Assembly (NCBI GenBank): GCA_026393455.1
Contig: JAPLAE010000061.1
Location: 1 to 64,000, forward strand
DNA from: Actinomycetota bacterium
GTDB taxonomy: Bacteria > Actinomycetota > Acidimicrobiia > Acidimicrobiales > Acidimicrobilacustridaceae
Length of the DNA: 64,000 nucleotides
Direction of reading: 5' to 3'
Translations under genes and position numbers: made by a program
The notes under the pieces: model-generated
Databases searched by the model: none
What the model was told of the DNA's origin: nothing
What the model saw: the letters and a program-made list of their open reading frames with translations, nothing else
Part shown: in pieces, positions 8,603-18,253 of the stretch
Numbering within the stretch: the first letter of the stretch is position 1
Layout: each line of letters begins with the position of its first letter

Positions 8603-10036
8603 ATGACCCGTCGTACAAAGATCATTGCTTCCATAGGCCCTGCCTCAGACGATCCGCGCGTGCTCAAGGGTCTGATGCAGTCCGGAATGGATATAGCGCG
8701 CATCAATCTTTCTCACGAATCGCTCGAACTAGCGCTTGAGCGCTACCACCGGATCCGTGCCGTCGCTGCTGATCTCGGCCGTCCGGTCGGCATCCTTGCC
8801 GACCTACCGGGCCCTAAAGTCCGCCTCGGCAAACTTCCCGGAGACGGAGTGCTTCTTGTCGACGGCCAGGAATTCCTCGTCACTCCTGGAACCGGATCGA
8901 GCACCTCAGACGTCTTCCAGGTTGACTACGAAGACCTACTGACCGACATACATGAAGGCGACCACTTGGTTTTCGGCGATGGAGCGGTGCAAGTGCTCGC
9001 TCTGGGTCGCCAAGGCGATCACCTCCGAGTTCGGGTGAATCACGGTGGTCACCTCACCGGTAGACCCGGAATCCATATCCCTTCTGACCGACTTCGTATC
9101 GCAACTCCAACTCCTGAAGATCTGCGTTTTCTCGACGCGTTTGTCGAAGTCGGCGTGGACATGGTTGCACTCTCTTTTGTGCGCTCCGCGCACGATGTTC
9201 GGCGAGTAGGAACTGAGCCCGCTCCGCGTGGACCAATGGTCATCGCCAAGATCGAAACTCGCGCTGCGGTGCAGAACCTGGCCTCAATCGTCGAAGTCGC
9301 CGACGCTGTGATGGTTGCGCGCGGCGACCTTGGCTCAGAATTCCCAATCGAGGAACTACCGCATCTGCAGAAGGAGATTATTCGGCGGTGTATCGCTGCT
9401 GGCCGCCCGGTTATTACGGCGACCCAGATGCTCGAGTCGATGATTCACTCTCCGAGCCCGACACGCGCCGAAGCCTCTGACGTTGCGAACGCGGTTTTCG
9501 ACGGATCATCTGCAGTCATGCTTTCAGGGGAGACCGCTATCGGCGACGATCCCGAGCATGTTGTCGATGTCATGGCCAGAATCGCTGCTCGGGCTGATGA
9601 GAAGTTCGACTACGCAGGATGGCCGACGCTTCTGGCCTCCCTTCAACTAGCGACCGGCGATAGCGCTGAATCTCGCGTGACCAATGCCGTTACCTCTGCC
9701 GCTCAGCGCGCAGCGAGCGAAATCGGAGCGGCGGCAATTCTGTGTATCTCGCAAAGTGGGTTCACTGTTCGTTCGGTCGCTCGCTTTAGGCCGAAGGCAA
9801 AAATCCTCGGATTTTCGTCAGATCCACGAACCATCAATCAGCTGACGCTGAGTTGGGGTACCACCCCGTATCACCTCGAAGCCACGGGTAGTGCTGATGA
9901 ACTCACCGACGAGGCGATCGCCCTTGCCCGTTCAAAGGGCGAGATACATCCCGGCGATCTCGTCGTTGTCGTCGGAGGTTCTCGTTTCTCAAAGGGTCGA
10001 GTCACAGACACCGTCCGTGTTGTCGAAGTCCCATAA
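8603..10036 (+). CDS. pyk: Pyruvate kinase
   Basis: A 477-residue enzyme converting phosphoenolpyruvate and ADP to pyruvate and ATP, the last step of glycolysis. KIIASIGPAS at the N-terminus, the active-site segment VIAKIET, MVARGDLGSEFP and TATQMLESMI are diagnostic. The C-terminal domain (about 350-477) is the usual effector/tetramer domain. Full length for the family. It is probably transcribed alone from its own leaderless promoter, with 80 nt before the next gene. Confidence 0.96.
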   Translation: MTRRTKIIASIGPASDDPRVLKGLMQSGMDIARINLSHESLELALERYHRIRAVAADLGRPVGILADLPGPKVRLGKLPGDGVLLVDGQEFLVTPGTGSSTSDVFQVDYEDLLTDIHEGDHLVFGDGAVQVLALGRQGDHLRVRVNHGGHLTGRPGIHIPSDRLRIATPTPEDLRFLDAFVEVGVDMVALSFVRSAHDVRRVGTEPAPRGPMVIAKIETRAAVQNLASIVEVADAVMVARGDLGSEFPIEELPHLQKEIIRRCIAAGRPVITATQMLESMIHSPSPTRAEASDVANAVFDGSSAVMLSGETAIGDDPEHVVDVMARIAARADEKFDYAGWPTLLASLQLATGDSAESRVTNAVTSAAQRAASEIGAAAILCISQSGFTVRSVARFRPKAKILGFSSDPRTINQLTLSWGTTPYHLEATGSADELTDEAIALARSKGEIHPGDLVVVVGGSRFSKGRVTDTVRVVEVP

Positions 10037-10104
10037 TTCGTAACGAGTGTGAATTCGTCTTCACCTTGTGATTTCGAGAGCGTGTGAACAGTCAGAAGAT
10101 CTCG

Positions 10105-10110
10105 TAGCGT
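10105..10110 (+). promoter_or_regulatory. -10 box of DUF3151 gene
   Basis: TAGCGT, 6 nt before the GTG at 10117. Confidence 0.6.
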
Positions 10111-10116
10111 GAAGCC

Positions 10117-10563
10117 GTGACCGATTCCCGACCAATCAACCTTTCGACCTCGGGTCCGCCCGAGGCCGTACTTCCCGAAGAACCAGCTGCGCTTCGCCAT
10201 GCACTTGAACAAGCGCAAAACAGCGAAGAGAACCGCTTAGGGCTCCTTGGAGACATTGCCGGTCGAGCCCCTCGGTCGAGCAGTGTTTGGGCAGCGATGG
10301 GTGAGAGCGCATCATCGACCATCGAGGCCTATGCCTATTTCCGCGTCGGGTATCACAGAGGTCTTGATGCGTTGCGGGCAAATGGGTGGCGAGGTTCTGG
10401 TTATGTTCGTTGGGCGAATCCTTCGAACCGTGGGTTCCTCTCATGTCTCGCCGGGCTCGCACGATGCGCATCGTTGATCGGCGAGGAGGACGAGGCGGAG
10501 CGTTGCGAACTGTTTCTTCGTCAATGCGATCCCTCATGGCCTCCGACTGATTTTTCCGCCTGA
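10117..10563 (+). CDS. DUF3151 family protein
   Basis: A 148-residue protein of the actinobacterial DUF3151 family. The core reads EAYAYFRVGYHRGLDALRANGW, then NRGFLSCLAGLARCASLIGEEDEAERCELFLR, suggesting a helical-repeat fold. No catalytic motif or signal peptide is seen and the family has no known function. The MobA-like gene begins 3 nt after its stop, suggesting cotranscription. Confidence 0.82.
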   Translation: MTDSRPINLSTSGPPEAVLPEEPAALRHALEQAQNSEENRLGLLGDIAGRAPRSSSVWAAMGESASSTIEAYAYFRVGYHRGLDALRANGWRGSGYVRWANPSNRGFLSCLAGLARCASLIGEEDEAERCELFLRQCDPSWPPTDFSA

Positions 10564-10566
10564 ACC

Positions 10567-11190
10567 TTGGCGCTCGTGGCCTTCACCGGAGCGGTACTCA
10601 CGGGTGGCGCGTCAACCCGCATGGGCCAGGACAAAGCTCTACTGGCGATCGATGGATCCGAAATGACGTCGATTGTGGCAACAGCTCTGCGTGACGCAGG
10701 CGCTCGAGAAGTTCTTACTGTTGGAGGGGACCTCTCCGCGTTGGCATCGCTCTCAGGCGTCGACCGACCAGTGCCTGACGACGAACCAGGCGAGGGGCCC
10801 CTCGGCGGAATCCTCACTGCGATGCGCTGTTCAGTCGACGATGTCGTCGTTGTGTTGGCTTGCGACACTCCGGCAATCACATCAGCAACTCCGATTGCCC
10901 TTGTCGCCGCATTGCTCGCTGATCCTGCCGCTGGGGTTGCGTACGCCGAAGTTGACGGGCGTGTGCAACCTCTCACCGCAGCATGGCGGATTAGTCGATC
11001 TTGGGACCTCGTTTCCGAAGCTTTTGCGGCAGGAGAACGGGCGCCCCGGTGTGTCTTTATGAGTTTGCCGGCCATCGCGGTAACGAACGTTCTCGCTTCT
11101 GCCGTCGACGATGTCGATCACCCTTCAGATCTTCGACGCTACGCTGCTGAATCGTTGACGTCTTCCACTCTGAATGAGGATTCCCGTTGA
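10567..11190 (+). CDS. mobA: MobA-like molybdenum cofactor guanylyltransferase
   Basis: A 207-residue nucleotidyltransferase. The N-terminal GAVLTGGASTRMGQDKALL is the NTP-binding loop and Lys of the MobA/MoCF family, followed by a nucleotide-binding Asp (VLACDTPAI). It would attach GMP to molybdopterin. No other Moco gene is present, so a related NTP-transferase role is possible. Start is uncertain: TTG at 10567 or GTG at 10576; neither has a clear ribosome-binding site. Confidence 0.75.
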   Translation: MALVAFTGAVLTGGASTRMGQDKALLAIDGSEMTSIVATALRDAGAREVLTVGGDLSALASLSGVDRPVPDDEPGEGPLGGILTAMRCSVDDVVVVLACDTPAITSATPIALVAALLADPAAGVAYAEVDGRVQPLTAAWRISRSWDLVSEAFAAGERAPRCVFMSLPAIAVTNVLASAVDDVDHPSDLRRYAAESLTSSTLNEDSR

Positions 11191-11513
11191 GCGCAGTTCC
11201 TGAGATCGATCTGACAACTCTTGAGACGCTTCTTTCCGAATCGATTGTTCTTGTCGACGTTCGAGAAGATGACGAATACACCGACGGGCACGTGTCCGGT
11301 GCTGTGCATATTGCTCTCTCAACTGTTCCCGATCGTGTTGGCGAGATCCCATCAGACGGTCCGGTCTACGTCATCTGCGCGGTCGGCGGACGCAGCGGGA
11401 AGGCAGCAGAGTTTCTTCGGACAAAGGGGATCGACGCGATCAACGTTGCTGGAGGCACGAACGGTTGGGTCGACGCCGGACGTCCAGTCGTTCGCGGAAC
11501 ATCGCCGGTCTGA
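11187..11513 (+). CDS. Rhodanese-domain sulfurtransferase
   Basis: A 108-residue single rhodanese domain. The active-site loop is C64-AVGGRS, with persulfide-forming Cys and Arg. DVREDDEYTDGHVSGAVHI is the usual N-terminal signature. Its TTG start overlaps the mobA stop (TTGA). Next to a Moco-type gene it might supply sulfur, but such single-domain rhodaneses are generic. Confidence 0.85.
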   Translation: MSAVPEIDLTTLETLLSESIVLVDVREDDEYTDGHVSGAVHIALSTVPDRVGEIPSDGPVYVICAVGGRSGKAAEFLRTKGIDAINVAGGTNGWVDAGRPVVRGTSPV

Positions 11514-11522
11514 TGGCCTCAC

Positions 11523-12689
11523 GTGCCTGACCCGAATTTTCGAATCGTCGATACCGAGAGCGAATTTGCTCGGGTTATAGAACTGCTGCGCGATCAACCC
11601 TGCTACGCGCTCGATACAGAGTTTCACCGAGAGCGGACCTACTACCCAAAACTGGCGTTGGTGCAGATCGCTTGGCCCGGCGACTTGGTATTAGTTGATC
11701 CTTTGGCAGTTGATCTGCTGCCGTTTGCCGAGATCCTCGAGAGTGACGCCACCGCTGTTCTTCATGCCGCCGACCAAGATCTCGAAATACTTGAACTGGT
11801 TTGCGGAACTGTGCCGCGTGTGCTTTTCGATACACAGATCGCGGCAGGTTTTCTGGGTCTCAGCACACCGTCGCTTACGACGATTTATGAGCGGTTTGTT
11901 GATTTCCGCGTCGGCAAGGGGGATCGTCTTACTGATTGGTTACAGCGACCTCTGACTGATGGTCAGCTCATCTACGCGGCAAATGACGTCGCCAGGCTTC
12001 TCGAAGTGAAGGATCGAATCGTCGAACAGCTAGAAGAGCGAGGCAGGTTGAGTTGGGCGTTGGATGAATGTGAAATCCAACGAGTCCGACTGCGTGGACA
12101 GCGCAATCCTGATGAAGCGTGGAGACGAATCAAAGAAGCTCGCCAATTGCGCGGTACTGCACGGACGGTCGCCAGGTCACTGGCTGCCTGGCGCGAGAGA
12201 CGAGCGGCCGCGCTAGATATTCCGGTGCGCTACGTACTTTCAGATATTGCACTCACCGGAATCGCGCAGCGTCCCCCGAAGGATCGTCGCGACCTTGAAA
12301 AAGTACGAGGGTTCGATCGCGGTACCCGTGAAGAGGTCGTGGGGGAGATCCTCAGCGCAGTCAAGGCCGGTCTTGCCGATACAAACCCAGTGGCGGACGA
12401 AGTGGTTTCAGGTGGTGTGGAGAAGGACCTGCGGCCAGCGATCGCCCTCATCTCGGCGTGGGTGGCCCAGTTGGCCCGAGATCTCGAACTCGATGCCTCT
12501 ATTTTGGCCACGAGGGGAGATATCGAGGCCTTTCTGAGGGGCGATGACAACGCTCGTCTCGCCACAGGGTGGCGTGAATCCCTAGCAGGGAGCCCCGTTC
12601 GCAGCCTCCTTGAAGGAGGAGCAGCTGTGGCCTTCGCCGGAAATGGCGAGCTAGTGATCGAGGAACGGTCGCGGAAACCCCTCTTATGA
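11523..12689 (+). CDS. rnd: Ribonuclease D (DEDDy exonuclease with HRDC domain)
   Basis: A 388-residue 3'-5' exoribonuclease acting in tRNA and stable-RNA 3' maturation. DEDDy residues are visible: D31 and E33 (LDTEF), D84/D86 (HAADQDLEIL), and Y151 with D155 (YAANDV). An HRDC domain follows (about 205-290), and the C-terminus has a second helical region. GTG start at 11523, 9 nt after the rhodanese stop. Confidence 0.9.
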   Translation: MPDPNFRIVDTESEFARVIELLRDQPCYALDTEFHRERTYYPKLALVQIAWPGDLVLVDPLAVDLLPFAEILESDATAVLHAADQDLEILELVCGTVPRVLFDTQIAAGFLGLSTPSLTTIYERFVDFRVGKGDRLTDWLQRPLTDGQLIYAANDVARLLEVKDRIVEQLEERGRLSWALDECEIQRVRLRGQRNPDEAWRRIKEARQLRGTARTVARSLAAWRERRAAALDIPVRYVLSDIALTGIAQRPPKDRRDLEKVRGFDRGTREEVVGEILSAVKAGLADTNPVADEVVSGGVEKDLRPAIALISAWVAQLARDLELDASILATRGDIEAFLRGDDNARLATGWRESLAGSPVRSLLEGGAAVAFAGNGELVIEERSRKPLL

Positions 12690-12771
12690 GGAAATCTCCG
12701 CTCGAGATGGCACAGCAGTGCCTCCGGTGCCGATACACTCACTCGGCAATCTCACCGACGGGAGTTGGCCG

Positions 12772-12966
12772 TTGAAAAAGGGTCGACATCGGCGTTTTGA
12801 GGAAGCGAGAGCTCTCAAGCGCACCAACGAAAATCTTGACGCGATCCTCGATGCTCGCGATGCCGAACCGTGCCCCGAATGTGGGGCCGATCCGGGCCAT
12901 GACCATTCGTCATGGTGCATGTACGACGCCGAGGCCGATCGCGACGAAAGCGCCTGGCCCTCCTGA
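12772..12966 (+). CDS. Small Cys-motif protein
   Basis: A 64-residue protein with a basic helical N-terminus (KKGRHRRFEEARALKR) and a CPECG...H...C cluster followed by an acidic tail. A GGGAG ribosome-binding site 7 nt upstream selects the TTG at 12772 over the longer frame from 12718. It probably binds one metal ion; function unknown. Confidence 0.65.
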   Translation: MKKGRHRRFEEARALKRTNENLDAILDARDAEPCPECGADPGHDHSSWCMYDAEADRDESAWPS

Positions 12967-12973
12967 ACTCCCA

Positions 12974-12996
12974 TCGGTCCAGTGCCGGTGGACCGA
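12974..12996 (+). repeat. Hairpin upstream of typA
   Basis: TCGGTCCA and TGGACCGA form a perfect 8-bp stem around a 7-nt loop, ending 14 nt before the typA GTG. No U-tract follows, so it is not a standard terminator; it may lie in the typA leader or end the upstream mRNA. Confidence 0.4.
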
Positions 12997-13010
12997 ACTG
13001 AAAGACACTC

Positions 13011-14843
13011 GTGCCCCCCACCTCTTCTCTTCCGTTGCGTAGCGTCGCGCTCGTCGCCCACGTTGATCATGGCAAGACTACTCTCGTCGACGCCTTACTT
13101 CGTGCGACCGGTACGTTCAGTGATCACGCCGCTGTGGTCGACCGAATCATGGATTCGAACGACCAAGAACGCGAGCGTGGCATCACAATCCTCGCCAAGG
13201 CCGCTTCGGTCACATGGAACGATATCCAGATCAATCTTGTTGACACCCCTGGCCACTCCGATTTCGGTGGCGAGGTTGAACGTGCCCTATCGATGGTTGA
13301 CGGTGTCATTCTTCTCGTCGACGCTGCTGAAGGCCCCTTGCCTCAGACCCGTTACGTGCTCTCAAAGGCTCTCGCGCTGTCATTGCCGACAGTTGTTGTC
13401 ATCAACAAGGTCGATCGCCAGGATGCGCGACCTGAAGAGGTTCTCGACGAGATCTACCAGCTGTTCCTCGACCTTGATGCCGATGAACATGCCATTGAGT
13501 TTCCTGTTATCTCTGCTATTGCCCGAGAGGGAAAAGCGGTTTCCGGAATAGGAATGCCGGGTGAAGACGATGATCTCACCCCACTGTTCGAGGCCATCGT
13601 CGCAGCGATCCCAGCTCCTACCGGCGATCCTGACGCTCCGGTGCAGGCGATTGTTACGAACCTTGATGCGTCGGAATATCTGGGCCGTCTCGCTATTGGT
13701 CGCGTGATGCAAGGAACGCTCCGCCGAGGCGAACAAGTTGCACTATGCGAAGAAGACGAAGGACAGAACCCGCTTCGGCGAAAGCTGACGCAACTCATGG
13801 CGTTCTCTGGCATCGGTCGGCTCGAGGTTGACTCGGTGAGAGCTGGCGACCTTTTCATCGTCGCCGGTTTCCCTGAAGTCGAGATCGGCGACACGCTCGC
13901 TGACTCGGTGAACCCAGTTGCGTTGCCACGCCTCACCGTTGATGAGCCCGTGCTTCGTATGACCTTCGGCGTTAATACTTCGCCGCTCGCAGGTAAAGAG
14001 GGGCAATTCCTGACCTCCCGCCATCTTCGTGATCGGCTCGACCGGGAAATCCTGGGCAACGTATCGATCAAGGTCGAACCAACCGAATCCCCCGACATCA
14101 TCGAGGTCTCGGGTCGTGGCGAACTTCAGCTCGCCGTACTCATCGAGACCATGCGCCGAGAAGGCTATGAGCTTCAGGTCAGTCGGCCTGAAGTCATCGT
14201 CAAACTGATCGACGGAACCAAACACGAACCGCTTGAGCGCGCTGTTATCGATGTTCCCGATGAGCATGTCGGAACTGTCACACAGGCTCTCGCTCCCCGT
14301 AAGGGACGCGTCACCGATCTTCGACCAGGCGACACCGGCCGAACGATTGTTACCGTAGAAGCCCCAGCACGCGGCCTTATTGGCTTCCGCTCAGGGTTAC
14401 TCACCGCTACACGCGGCACTGCCCTGATGCATCAGCACAATGCTGGTTGGGTGTCATGGGTCGGCGATCTCCCCACCCGCAAGGGCGGCGCCATGATTTC
14501 CGACCGCGACGGTACGTCCACTGGTTACGCTCTCGGAAACCTTCAAGAACGCGGAGAAATGTTCATCGGAGCCGGTGAAGCGGTCTACGAGGGAATGATC
14601 GTCGGAGAGAACTCACGCAGTGACGACATGATGATCAACATCATCCGCGAAAAGCAGAAGACCAACATTCGTACTCATTCTGCTGACGAAGCGATCAAAC
14701 TGGTCCCACCCCGTGAAGTCACTCTTGAAACAGCGATCGAGTTCATCGGTGATGACGAACTGGTCGAGATCACGCCGCAATCGCTTCGACTCCGCAAGCG
14801 CATGCTCAAAGAAGCAGATCGTCGCCGCACCAATAAGAAGTAG
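13011..14843 (+). CDS. typA: Translational GTPase TypA/BipA
   Basis: A 610-residue ribosome-associated GTPase. G1 is AHVDHGKTT (16-24), with RERGITI (switch I), DTPGHSDF (G3) and NKVDRQD (G4), then EF-G-like domains and the TypA-specific C-terminal domain. It associates with the ribosome and acts under stress and in large-subunit assembly. Full length. GTG start; no leaderless-type box at the usual spacing. Confidence 0.96.
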   Translation: MPPTSSLPLRSVALVAHVDHGKTTLVDALLRATGTFSDHAAVVDRIMDSNDQERERGITILAKAASVTWNDIQINLVDTPGHSDFGGEVERALSMVDGVILLVDAAEGPLPQTRYVLSKALALSLPTVVVINKVDRQDARPEEVLDEIYQLFLDLDADEHAIEFPVISAIAREGKAVSGIGMPGEDDDLTPLFEAIVAAIPAPTGDPDAPVQAIVTNLDASEYLGRLAIGRVMQGTLRRGEQVALCEEDEGQNPLRRKLTQLMAFSGIGRLEVDSVRAGDLFIVAGFPEVEIGDTLADSVNPVALPRLTVDEPVLRMTFGVNTSPLAGKEGQFLTSRHLRDRLDREILGNVSIKVEPTESPDIIEVSGRGELQLAVLIETMRREGYELQVSRPEVIVKLIDGTKHEPLERAVIDVPDEHVGTVTQALAPRKGRVTDLRPGDTGRTIVTVEAPARGLIGFRSGLLTATRGTALMHQHNAGWVSWVGDLPTRKGGAMISDRDGTSTGYALGNLQERGEMFIGAGEAVYEGMIVGENSRSDDMMINIIREKQKTNIRTHSADEAIKLVPPREVTLETAIEFIGDDELVEITPQSLRLRKRMLKEADRRRTNKK

Positions 14844-14859
14844 GCGTCTCGACAGGTTC

Positions 14860-15615
14860 TTAGTCGTCGCTGGCAGCAGTGCGTTTCATTGATGGATGCG
14901 GAAGGAACACTTCGGTTCCTTTTCGTTCAATGATTTCTACGATGTGGTCGTACGCGCCTTGCCCAACCAGAGCAACGATCTCGTCTTTGCTCGAGACATA
15001 GACCGGGTCGGCGCCCACAAAGGCGCGTGGGTCTTCGGTGCACCACCAGTGGAAGTCGTCTCCGCCGTCACCCCAGTCACGGCGTTTCCATTCCCGGAGA
15101 ATATTTGTTTCCCATTCATTGTCGTCGATGTGGAAATCGAGTCGGACTGGAACCTGCCAGCAGACTTCCGGTTTCCAATCGATGAAGTTCTCGCCGCGAG
15201 ACTGTGCCGCCGTGTGAAACGCGCATCCGGCTCCGCCTTCAAATCCGGGACGATTGAGGAAAATACAGGCGTCTTCGTGACGTCGGGTCACCCACTCACC
15301 ATGGTCTTTGTGGATGGGCCCTCCGAGTTCTGCAGCGACGGCCTTGAATTGCCACTCGTCGTCACGTAACCGAGGAAAGACTTCGGCGACGCGTTTGCGG
15401 TCTTCTTTGTCCGCGAAATGGGCTCCGTGAGAGCAGCAGCCAAACATCTTCTCGGGCGCCGCTTCTTCTTCAATTCCTAGGCAACCGTCGCCGTAGATGC
15501 ACTTCCAGTTACTCGTAAGCCAAGTGACATCGAAGGTGTAGGTCTCTCCATCGAGATCGAATGAGATCCACTCGTGGGTGTCATCATCAGTGATCTCGCT
15601 TCGTTGCCCAGCCAT
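14860..15615 (-). CDS. Conserved hypothetical Cys-rich protein
   Basis: A 251-residue soluble protein. Cysteines lie in an ordered series: CIYGDGC, FGCCSHGAH, CIFLNRPGF, GCAFHTAA, and KPEVCWQVPV. The pattern C...CC...C.FL...C..H..A...KP..C resembles YkgJ/DUF3109-type proteins thought to bind zinc or iron-sulfur, so a metal site is likely. A C-terminal acidic/aromatic half (DDFHWWCTEDP) is not recognised. Stop is 16 nt from the typA stop (convergent). Confidence 0.7.
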   Translation of the reverse strand: MAGQRSEITDDDTHEWISFDLDGETYTFDVTWLTSNWKCIYGDGCLGIEEEAAPEKMFGCCSHGAHFADKEDRKRVAEVFPRLRDDEWQFKAVAAELGGPIHKDHGEWVTRRHEDACIFLNRPGFEGGAGCAFHTAAQSRGENFIDWKPEVCWQVPVRLDFHIDDNEWETNILREWKRRDWGDGGDDFHWWCTEDPRAFVGADPVYVSSKDEIVALVGQGAYDHIVEIIERKGTEVFLPHPSMKRTAASDD

Positions 15616-15701
15616 TGAATCATCCGTTCACTATCGGGTTGAGAGGACGAGCGAAACCTTAGTTGCTCGCTCTGTCTCAACCGGTGAGTAAGGATACGGA
15701 C

Positions 15702-15905
15702 ATGTCTGGAGAATTCGACGAACTACGAACTCGACTCGAAACGATTGCTGAAGAACTTGCCGACCTCGCAATCATTCGGCTGCGTGAATCGATTGATGCT
15801 GGTGGCCACGAACTGCCGGTCGACGAGAAGCGATTGACACGAGCTCGACGCGCCGTCGAGAAAGCCATCGTTCTGCTGAGTGAGCCCGACGACTCGATGG
15901 ATTAG
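15702..15905 (+). CDS. Small charged helical protein
   Basis: A 67-residue protein predicted to be two charged helices (EFDELRTRLETIAEELADLAIIRLRESI and a basic second helix) with an acidic C-terminus. AAGGA 7 nt before the ATG decides the start. Its stop lies 1 nt from the convergent fbiC stop. Function unknown. Confidence 0.65.
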   Translation: MSGEFDELRTRLETIAEELADLAIIRLRESIDAGGHELPVDEKRLTRARRAVEKAIVLLSEPDDSMD

Positions 15906-15906
15906 A

Positions 15907-18246
15907 TCAGACGCCAGCAAGACGCCCGTACAGCGTCGTTCGCTGCAAAGCTGTGCGGCCGATCGGAGCCACGAGTTCAGCAAAATCCGTAGGTTCCATA
16001 CCTTGACCATGATCGGCCCCTGCGGCCCGACTGATATTTTCGTCCATCAATGTCCCGCCCAGATCATTGGCCCCAGCCTGCAATGCCTGTCGAGATCCAT
16101 GGGCTCCGAGCTTCACCCATGAGGCCTGGATGTTGTCGATGAGGCCCCGATAGGCGATACGTGGGATTGCGTGCATGAGCATCGTTTCGCGGAAGGTAGG
16201 ACCACGTCGGGCCTTCTTCTGGAGATACAGAGGAGTCGCCATATGAACGAACGGAAGCGGAACGAACTCGGTGAATCCTCCCGTTTCCTTCTGCAGGTCT
16301 CTGGTTCGAACAATGTGACGGGCCCAATGAATGGGTCGCTCGACGGAACCGAACATGATCGTGATGTTGGAGCGAAGGCCAACGCTATGAGCGGTGCGGT
16401 GGGCTTCAAGCCATTCTTCGGTGTTGATTTTGTCCGAGCAGATAATCGCCCGAATTTCGTCGTCGAGGATCTCGGCGGCTGTGCCGGGAAGCGTCTTCAG
16501 CCCGGCGTCTTTGAGACGCCGAAGGTAAGAGTCGAGTGGCTCGTCGAGGCGTCGAGCGCCTTCGGTTACTTCGAGCGCGGTGAATCCGTGAATATGAATT
16601 TCGGGAACCGCTTCGGAAACGGCACGAGCCACGTCGATGTAATAGTTGCCGTCGAAGTCGGGATGAATACCGCCCTGGAGACACACTTCAGTTGCACCCA
16701 GATCAGCGGCTTCGCGACTTCTGGTTGCGATGTCGTCAAGCGTGAGGAGATACGGCGTGCCGCGAAGATTTAGCGAAAGCGGGCCTTTACTGAATCCACA
16801 GAATTTGCACTTAAACGTGCAGACATTTGTGTAATTGATGTTGCGGTTGTGTACCCACGTGACGGTGTCTCCAACTGCTTCCTGTCGAAGTTCGTCGGCC
16901 AATTGTGTGACAGCGGCGAAGTTCGGCCCGCGAGCTCCGAAAAGCGTGACGATCTCGTCGAGTCCAGGCTCTTGCCCTAAGCGCACTCCGGCGATGACTT
17001 CAGCAACTGCCCCTGTGGCTCGGCCCTCTGCAGGAACCAGAGCAGGTGGGCTGATACGCGAACCAGCACTCCAGATTGTCGAGCGTGGTCCGATTTGGAG
17101 GACTTCAACGCCATCGTCGACCTGTTCGGGAGCAGCGGGTTTGAGCGACTGTACGAAGACGGCGCCGGGATCATCTCTTGCGAGACCATCGGCATCTGAT
17201 CGATCCATCACCGAAAAGCGCAGGCTTTCATCGATCCACTTTGTCTCATTTCGTACGAATTCAGGGTGCACCGTGAGACGAGGAGCAAGTTCGAAACCCT
17301 TTGCTTCGGTAACTTCACGAAGTCGATCGAGGTCCGGCCACGGGCGTTCAGGGTTCACGTGGTCAGCGGTAACCGGGGACACGCCTCCCCAGTCGTCGAT
17401 ACCGGCATCGAGAAGCACACCGAAATCATCAGAAAGATTGGGCGGTGCCTGAAGGTGAATATCGGGCGGAAGAATCAGCCGGGCCAGTGCTATGGCGTCG
17501 AGGTAGACGTCGCTCGGACACGCTGGTGCGGAATGCATCGCTGTTCCCTCTTTGGGAAGGAAGTTCTGGACGATGACTTCTTGCACGTGGCCATGTCGAA
17601 GGTGCGATGCAGCAATGGCCTCGAGGGCTTCGATGCGATCCGACCGGTTCTCGCCGATGCCGACGAGGATCCCTGTGGTGAACGGTATGGCAAGTTCGCC
17701 AGCCGCCTCGAGCGTTGCCAGTCGACGTTCGGGAGTTTTGTCAGGGGCGCCACGGTGGCATTCGAGGTCCGCTCGAAGCGATTCAATCATCGCGCCTTGA
17801 GAGGGAGAAACCTTGCGCAATTGTGCGAGTTGATCGGCCGGGAGCGCACCCGCATTGGCGTGGGGGAGAAGCCCGGTTTCATCGAGCACAAGTTGGGCCA
17901 TCGCAGCGACGTAGTCAATGGTCGAGGAGTAGCCATTGTCGGAGAGCCACTGGGCCGCTATCGGATAACGATCCTCGGGAGCCTCGCCAAGCGTGAAGAG
18001 TGCTTCGTGACAACCAACCCGAGCGCCCGCGATCGCGAGAGCACGCACTTGGGCGGGAGAGAGGTATGGAGACTCAAGGCGCGCGGGCGGTTGCGCAAAG
18101 GTGCAATAGCCGCATCTGTCGCGGCACAGCATCGTCAGAGGAATGAATACCTTTGGCGAATAGGTGACTCTGACGCCAAATGAGTCGTCACGAATAGACC
18201 TGGCTCGCGCCATGAGTTCTTCGAGCGGAGCATCGAGCCGAAGCAT
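15907..18246 (-). CDS. fbiC: FbiC: FO synthase (CofG-CofH fusion), coenzyme F420 biosynthesis
   Basis: A 779-residue bifunctional radical-SAM enzyme making FO, the deazaflavin of F420. The N-terminal CofG half has C41, C45 and C48 (CRDRCGYC); the CofH half has C476, C480 and C483 (CTFKCKFCGF). Both retain the family tails. The ATG at 18246 is chosen because a -10 box sits 7 nt upstream; a TTG at 18294 would add 16 residues overlapping pgl. The fusion architecture is characteristic of Actinobacteria. Confidence 0.95.
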   Translation of the reverse strand: MLRLDAPLEELMARARSIRDDSFGVRVTYSPKVFIPLTMLCRDRCGYCTFAQPPARLESPYLSPAQVRALAIAGARVGCHEALFTLGEAPEDRYPIAAQWLSDNGYSSTIDYVAAMAQLVLDETGLLPHANAGALPADQLAQLRKVSPSQGAMIESLRADLECHRGAPDKTPERRLATLEAAGELAIPFTTGILVGIGENRSDRIEALEAIAASHLRHGHVQEVIVQNFLPKEGTAMHSAPACPSDVYLDAIALARLILPPDIHLQAPPNLSDDFGVLLDAGIDDWGGVSPVTADHVNPERPWPDLDRLREVTEAKGFELAPRLTVHPEFVRNETKWIDESLRFSVMDRSDADGLARDDPGAVFVQSLKPAAPEQVDDGVEVLQIGPRSTIWSAGSRISPPALVPAEGRATGAVAEVIAGVRLGQEPGLDEIVTLFGARGPNFAAVTQLADELRQEAVGDTVTWVHNRNINYTNVCTFKCKFCGFSKGPLSLNLRGTPYLLTLDDIATRSREAADLGATEVCLQGGIHPDFDGNYYIDVARAVSEAVPEIHIHGFTALEVTEGARRLDEPLDSYLRRLKDAGLKTLPGTAAEILDDEIRAIICSDKINTEEWLEAHRTAHSVGLRSNITIMFGSVERPIHWARHIVRTRDLQKETGGFTEFVPLPFVHMATPLYLQKKARRGPTFRETMLMHAIPRIAYRGLIDNIQASWVKLGAHGSRQALQAGANDLGGTLMDENISRAAGADHGQGMEPTDFAELVAPIGRTALQRTTLYGRLAGV

Positions 18247-18253
18247 GTAGAGA

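Noticed and set aside
15962-18183. Plus-strand open frames antisense to fbiC, one of 305 codons
   Set aside because: They mirror fbiC codons, have no recognisable motif and no ribosome-binding site.
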